Of a DNA stretch of 64,000 nucleotides, positions 58,601 to 64,000 are shown in pieces. Source of the stretch: Onthophagus taurus. Lineage: Eukaryota; Arthropoda; Insecta; Coleoptera; Scarabaeidae. The notes under the pieces were generated by a model. The model had not been told where the DNA came from. It searched no databases and saw only the letters and a list, made by a program, of their open reading frames with translations. Within the stretch, counting starts at the first letter, position 1, and every line of letters starts with the position of its first letter. Position numbers and translations under genes: made by a program. The DNA is taken from contig NC_091975.1 in NCBI RefSeq assembly GCF_036711975.1, positions 2,501-66,500 of the forward strand. Reading direction: 5' to 3'.

Positions 58601-61600
58601 CAATACAAAAAAAATGGAAAGATGAAAATATGGAGATTTAAAACAAATCTGAATGAAAAGTTGTTCTAAATGAATCGGTTCTAAACGTAACTTTTTAAAT
58701 TAAGATGTAACACTTTAATGTTGAAAAAAATCACGATTTAAAATGGTATAAAACAAACACTTTAACATTAACCTTAGTTCACTGGAGTTTCGCAAATTTT
58801 ATGGTTAACAGGCATTCCCTCAACAGCATATTATCTTGATTGTACCATCTCGGATACAAACTTTGATAGCCACCCAATATTTCTTCCCAGTCTTATTATA
58901 CAACAATTATTGGTATTATGACAATGTTGCGATGCTTTATGATGACTAGTTGAGAGAATGTACATTTATCTGTAAGAGCCTCCATTGTAGCCACATCGGC
59001 CTTGGTTACAATCATTCACGACCATCAAAAATTTATCTACGCCGTCTTAACTGGTTGAGGGAATAAAGTCGAAGTTGCTTGAGGCTGAGACACTCTTTTT
59101 TTTGGCAGAAACATCTTTGTGCCTTATTAAATATAGATGTCTCAATGATCATTCTTAATAATCAGATCTTAAATACAGAATAATGTCACATTGACGTTTC
59201 CATCAAGATTCATAAAAAAATTAAGGATGGAAAATTTCCAAATATCCAGTAACTAAGTGATTTTAACATCTTCTGGTGTTATTAAAATGACATTATAAAT
59301 GTCAAAAAATGATCTTATCAAAAAACCGTGATTTAAATCAAATGATTTAAAATTAGTGAATAAAAACGTTCTAAATGCAAATGAGTTTATAAAGTCTGTA
59401 AAATCCTGTTTCGTTTTGATATCTTTATAATTTTTTTTCTTTAGATATTTTGAATAATGATACATACCCTAACTGTACAGGGCCCAGGCCCCCTTGTCTC
59501 GCAATATTGTCATCGCTAATGAGTGCTCTGGTCATTGATTCGGTGGGGTTTCCACCCTCGTGCTGTCCAACAAGACAATTAGAAGATTAGGCTGGTGGGA
59601 CAGGTGGGTGGGGCCCCATTTTATTTTAAAGACCATACAAGGTCAACCCGAATAAATACTATGAAAACAATCTTCATCTCATTCAAAAGACAAAGATCAT
59701 CTTCAAGTTATACATTTTTATTTTTTTAGTATATTAAAAATTAAAATGTGGTAATAAAGCAATCCAACACCTAGCATGACAAAAAATCACTTCGACACAA
59801 ATGTTTCACACTAGAAATTCAACAAAAAAATAAATCAATCATCATCACCACCACCGTTTACCGTTTTATGTGGATGGAGGATTCGATTTTAATCGACTTT
59901 AAAAGATCATAGACAAACAATAAAGAAAAAAAAACAAACAAAAAAAAAAGAATTATTTTAAAAAGGAAACGGGTGAAAAGCGTCACAATTAGCATGGTGA
60001 AAATGCAAGTGCAAAATGTGCTACGAAACGTGCACAAAAACTCTTATTTTTAACGAAATGAATTTATATGAAGCTTAGTTTTTTAGGGGGTCAAGTTCCG
60101 GGAGCCCTTTAAATATTCTCTTTTATTCTTTATATAGGGTAGTTCTTTTAAATTATAAGAATGAAATTAAAGTGTTTCAAAGAATCACCCAGTATAAACA
60201 TTTTTATTTTAGAAATATGTAATAATGAAAATGAATTTTGCGTATTAAATTAGAAACGGAGGAACAAAAAAAAAAACACGGTTACGGTTTAAAGACATTC
60301 GGGGCTCAAACGGACACGTTCTTGCCTCAGCGTCATCCGGAGCCTCGCGGTGTCTGCCAAATGTTGACACAAGTGCTGAAAGAACATCAGAGAATGTGGA
60401 GAAATTTTGAAAAATCTTGGGTTAACAACAAAATTTCTATTTATTATATTCATGAAACGGTCCAGAATTAAACTTTTTAACAGAAAATATGGTAAGAAGA
60501 TAGATAAAAATATCACAAGAACTAACATTAGACCTAGAACTAGAAACATTCGGGTTTAGCTGCACGTTTCTCAAGATGGCTACACCCGAATGATTCTAGT
60601 TCTATGTATTGCGTTACTTCTACTGATAGTGCTAGTGCACTACTAGAACTAACACTAGACCGAGAACTAGAAACATTCGGATTTAGCCTCACGTCTCTCA
60701 AGACGACTAAACCCGAATGATTCTAGTGCTAGGTCTTGTGTTATTTCTAGTTTTTGTTCAATAAAAGTATATAACAATCTAACGCTGATTAATAACTAGA
60801 ACTAGCACTATACCTAGAATTAGAAACATTAGGGTTTAGCTGTGCGTCTCTAAAGACGACTAAACCCAAATAATTCTAGTTCTAGGTCTAGTGTTAGATC
60901 TACTTTTAGTTTAATTAAAATATACAATAATTTAGTGCTGAATAATTTAAAACTAGAACTATCACTAGACCTAGAAAATTTCGAGTTCAGCCAATTTTGT
61001 CAAACCCTACATTTAATAGACAAATTCTAATAAATATTATGCAAATGTCACCACATATGCTAATCGTTAAAAACAAATATTTGTTAATTTTATTATGTCC
61101 AAGAATGCTTATAATATTACCACCTTAACAAACTTTTGGTTTAGTTTGCAAACAATACTCAATAAATTGTGTACTCATCAAATAAAAACTCTTTCAAAAT
61201 TAAATTTTATTGTAACACTCGACATTCCTTTTTATTTTTTATCGGTAATTCGTTATCGTTTTTTTTCCAGGAAATACGTTCTTTAAAAACTTGTGTTATT
61301 ACTCATAATTTTCATACTCTTTATTACTCACTTTCATTTTCTGAAAAAGTTTATCTGGACCGTCCTCAAAAAATTTTAAAGTCAAAATTATAAATAAATT
61401 ACGCATCGATTATTATTTTCTTTTAATTAATTTATTTTAGGGCTTAGGGAATCTGCGTGTTCTTTCTCTAATAAATGTACAAAACAAGATGCTTTTACCC
61501 CAATTTTAGGGCTTGGCCGCCCGCCCGCAGCCCTTCCTCTCCCAGCAGGGTCACTTGCTCTTCCTCTCTAGCAGGATCGGCCATCTGAGCAGACCCACCT

Positions 61601-61608
61601 CGGTCAGC
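55611..61608 (-). CDS. V-ATPase V0 subunit a (Vha100-1-like), 5' end outside window
   Basis: Visible exons: 61499-61608 or 59468-59562 (alternatives), then 57626-57752, 55944-57573 and 55611-55885. They cover about 713 of some 830 residues; the N-terminal exons lie beyond 64000. Signatures are [81 protein letters not shown] and [12 protein letters not shown], which contains the Arg needed for proton movement. The subunit anchors the proton channel of the vacuolar ATPase in membranes. The two alternative exons both start in phase 0 and end in phase 2 (ending LKLG or VQLG before FVAG). Using both in series shifts the frame to an early TGA, so they exclude each other. Confidence 0.93.
57753..59467. 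other. V-ATPase a intron
   Basis: A 1.7-kb AT-rich intron between the common exon at 57626 and the proximal alternative exon. I see no exon, repeat family or RNA gene in it. Confidence 0.5.
59563..61498. other. V-ATPase a intron between the two alternative exons
   Basis: Just upstream (minus strand) of the proximal exon is a GC-rich stretch, 59585-59620, with GGTGGGTGGGGCCCC. It could pair with GGGGGCCTGGGCCC inside that exon. Further along are a GC-rich unexplained block (60285-60375) and dispersed-repeat copies (60515-60985). Confidence 0.55.
60515..60985. repeat. Cluster of dispersed palindromic repeat copies
   Basis: At least three diverged copies in series carry GACCTAGAACTAGAAACATT, CGGGTTTAGC, AGACG(A/G)CTA and ACCCGAATGATTCTAG. 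Each is an imperfect palindrome of about 55 bp around TCTCAAGA, with AT-rich spacers including AGTTTTTGTTCAATAAAAG. They match the single copies at 33.4 and 49.4 kb. Confidence 0.75.
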
Positions 61609-64000
61609 CTGGTGAAACAATGCCCGGATTTTGTGCATTTTACGTTTTTAATTTCTATATAAAGGCCCAACTTTATCTACCCCTCTGCCTAGTTCTTTCA
61701 AATTCTTACTTTAAAATGAAAATCTTTATTTCTTTCTAATTTAATTCTTTCAGGTGGATTGGGTTTAGCAACAAAAACAAAAAAAACAGTTGAACTAAGA
61801 AGAAGGGTTTAAAACACTATAAGTAATAAATAAAATTAAAGGTTAACATAAATTATTGAGAAACAGCAATAACACAGGATAATACGAAATGATTAAGTTG
61901 TTTGGTGCTTTTAAAAGATTTGAAATTACCAATTAGCAGTAAATCGTCGCAAAACGACTCATTGTCCGCGATTGATTGTTGCAAGGTTAACTTTCGAAAT
62001 ACACCAGCCAATAAACATGCATTGTATTTATGTGAATTGTGAGTAGCATTAAAAAAAGGCAGTTAGAGTCCACAAACCACGTGACGACCTCGTTTTTTTG
62101 TTATTATTAATATTTTAAGAGAAAATCTAAATAGTACAAAGTCTATTGGGTTTTTTTTGTTGCTAATGTAATAATTTTTTATCGTTATACAACCGGTTTT
62201 TTTTTAAAGTTTAAAGTTTTTTTAACGTTGCGTAACCATTTATAACAAATTATTTGTTAAGATGAATGAAAATCGTGGCGCTAAATGAACTAATGCTGTT
62301 AGAATTAACATTGTTAAAAAAATGTGTTAAAAAAAGGTAGGGTTTTAAAAGATTACGATATGAAATTGTTTATTTTATGGGGATTTAAGGCTTAGTTCGT
62401 TAAACTCGAGATTGAATAAATTTTTCGTTATGTATTACATTTAATACTTTAATGTAAGGGGATTTAAACTCGAAAAGATTAAAAACGAATAAACAATGAT
62501 ATCGGGTTACTTAACCAGTTTCGAGAAAAAAAAATGTTTGAAACCAAATTCAATTTTAAATGGAACTCATTAATTTAATAGCTAAAATAATATTTTTAAC
62601 GATAAGAAAAACTTAAAATTTCAATTACTATTATTTATTATAACCAATTTCAAAAACAGTAGCAAAGTAGCCGATTGATAACTTTAATTAAATTGATTAC
62701 GTTATGGTTTTTTTTTAATTTTTAATTATTTTGTTCTAAATTAAAACTCATTCATATCTCTTATCTGAAATCGTGTAACCGATCAAAACTAAATAATAAA
62801 TAAATCACTTTCTGGAAGTATGCCATATAAAAGCATAAAACGTAAAGTAAATATTTCTTAAAATAAACGTGATTAGGAAAGTTAATGATGTTTAAATCTT
62901 TAAAAACTATGTCATTTCTATTCCCAAATACAATTTTCGTTTTGTTTTTGTATTCTTGAATTATTTCGTTGTAATAATAATCTTTTTATAGTTTAGCCCT
63001 CTCGAAACCACACAATAAAAATCTGCATCTGATTTAGACTAGGGAAGTGGGACAAGTATTTGAGATAGAAGCTTCGTGGTAATGTGAGGTTTTGTGATTA
63101 ATATTACATCAACCTCAATTTGATCATCATTTTGTGGCGCGTCAACTTTATCAAATACACTTACAGATCTTTAGATTAATTAAGTCGAGGTTGCTCCAGT
63201 GATTAATATTATATCTACCTTAAACTGGTTTGCATTTTATGGCACAGATCAACTTTGTGGCCAACCTCAAACTGGTTGTTCGCAGATCTTTTGACTAGTT
63301 ATGCCGCGTCCGAGGCTCGGTGATTAATATTATATCAACCTTAAACTGATCATCATATTGTGATGCCTCGGTCGCAAGAACAACTAGAGTTGTGGGTTTT
63401 TTGTGTAATTAAGGCGAGGTCGCTTGTTGCCGATGTTTAGTGATTAATATCATGTTTACTTGAAATTGGTTTGCATTTTATTGTGCTTCGGCTTTATCAG
63501 ATACAGTTGTGATTAACATTAAATGTCAACCTGAAACTGGTCATCATATTGTGGAATTTTATGTGAAAATTAAATGAAACGTTTTTTACTATGTAAACAT
63601 CATCCAAAACATATTTTCCTGTAAAATGACAAGCTAAATAACACAAAAAGAATATAAGCAGAATGTAACGATTATGGAATGAACAAAAAAAAAGGATTAT
63701 GGAATAAATTTTCGTTAATTAATTACCTAAACTGTTAATTTTTCCTTTAATTAAAGTTTTTTTAAATAATATTATCAAAAACTCCCATTTTTAACAAACA
63801 CATTTAAGGGCATTGTGACACCAGGCGATCAAATGGTTAATTAAAAATAAATATTAAAAAAAAAAAAAACAAATTGAACCCCGGGCTTATTACATTAAAA
63901 AATAAATATCCAGCTGAAATGCAAGTTAGTATTTATACATAGTTTTACACATCATCATCATTATCAAGTTTTAAACAATCATTATTAAATAATAAATAAA
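61609..64000. other. V-ATPase a intron, continuing past the window edge
   Basis: AT-rich sequence upstream of the distal alternative exon. It includes a degenerate tandem repeat at 63096-63556 and many poly(A)/(T) tracts. None of the expected N-terminal V-ATPase a motifs (for example VNAFQRKFV or ELKHILRKTQ-like) is seen, so those exons are beyond 64000. Confidence 0.55.
63096..63556. repeat. Degenerate ~105-125-bp tandem repeat
   Basis: GTGATTAATATTA followed by TCAACCT(C/T)AAACTG recurs near 63096, 63201, 63320, 63440 and 63510, with ATC(A)TATTGTGG-like words at the far side of each unit. Units differ widely, so the array is old or a chain of related element ends. No coding frame. Confidence 0.7.

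Overview
The window is AT-rich nuclear DNA from an insect, most likely a holometabolous one and possibly a beetle. The evidence is snake-type CLIP serine proteases, a Relish-type NF-kB, a janus/PHPT1 gene, small introns of about 50-80 bp and Tc1, LINE and foldback debris. The species cannot be fixed from sequence alone. About eighteen protein-coding genes are readable. Exon joins were placed by hand from GT/AG sites, reading phase and family resemblance, and the phases close in every multi-exon gene.

Layout. 1-480 is a GC-rich 21-bp minisatellite. 0.67-3.7 kb holds a fragment and two convergent copies of snake-like CLIP proteases. 4.8-8.4 kb is PDZD8, an ER contact-site lipid-transfer protein. 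9.25-16.6 kb (minus) is a long coiled-coil CCDC180-like protein; its 3.1-kb intron carries a higher-order satellite between two copies of a 400-bp inverted-repeat element, plus a nested 188-aa gene. 16.9-18.5 kb (minus) is a secreted Gln-rich protein with a TATA box. 20.5-27.1 kb is gene-dense: ILF2/NF45, beta-sarcoglycan, a small unknown, NDUFB2, and an aldehyde dehydrogenase with NDUFB3 nested in a 463-bp intron. 27.5-32.6 kb (minus) is Relish, with a large foldback element in an intron and a kB motif upstream. 34.7-45.2 kb is an arrestin whose exons interleave with those of an antisense PHPT1/janus gene (37.1-46.3 kb). Then follow TRUB2, MRI1, SURF4 (minus), UBL5, uridine-cytidine kinase (minus, two alternative last exons) and V-ATPase subunit a (minus, two mutually exclusive exons, 5' part beyond the window).

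The genes do not form one pathway; this is ordinary compact insect gene order. There are local themes. NDUFB2 and NDUFB3 are both complex I beta subunits lying within 0.9 kb. Three genes sit inside or across the introns of others. Three transcription units (arrestin, uridine-cytidine kinase, V-ATPase a) carry signs of regulated protein-end or internal diversity.

Most worth checking: a 90-codon in-frame extension after the arrestin TGA; the loss of the TruB catalytic Asp in TRUB2; the frame-locked V-ATPase exons; the duplicated terminal exon of the kinase; and the mutual nesting of arrestin and PHPT1. I saw no CRISPR, no tRNA or rRNA genes and no intact mobile element with a full coding region.
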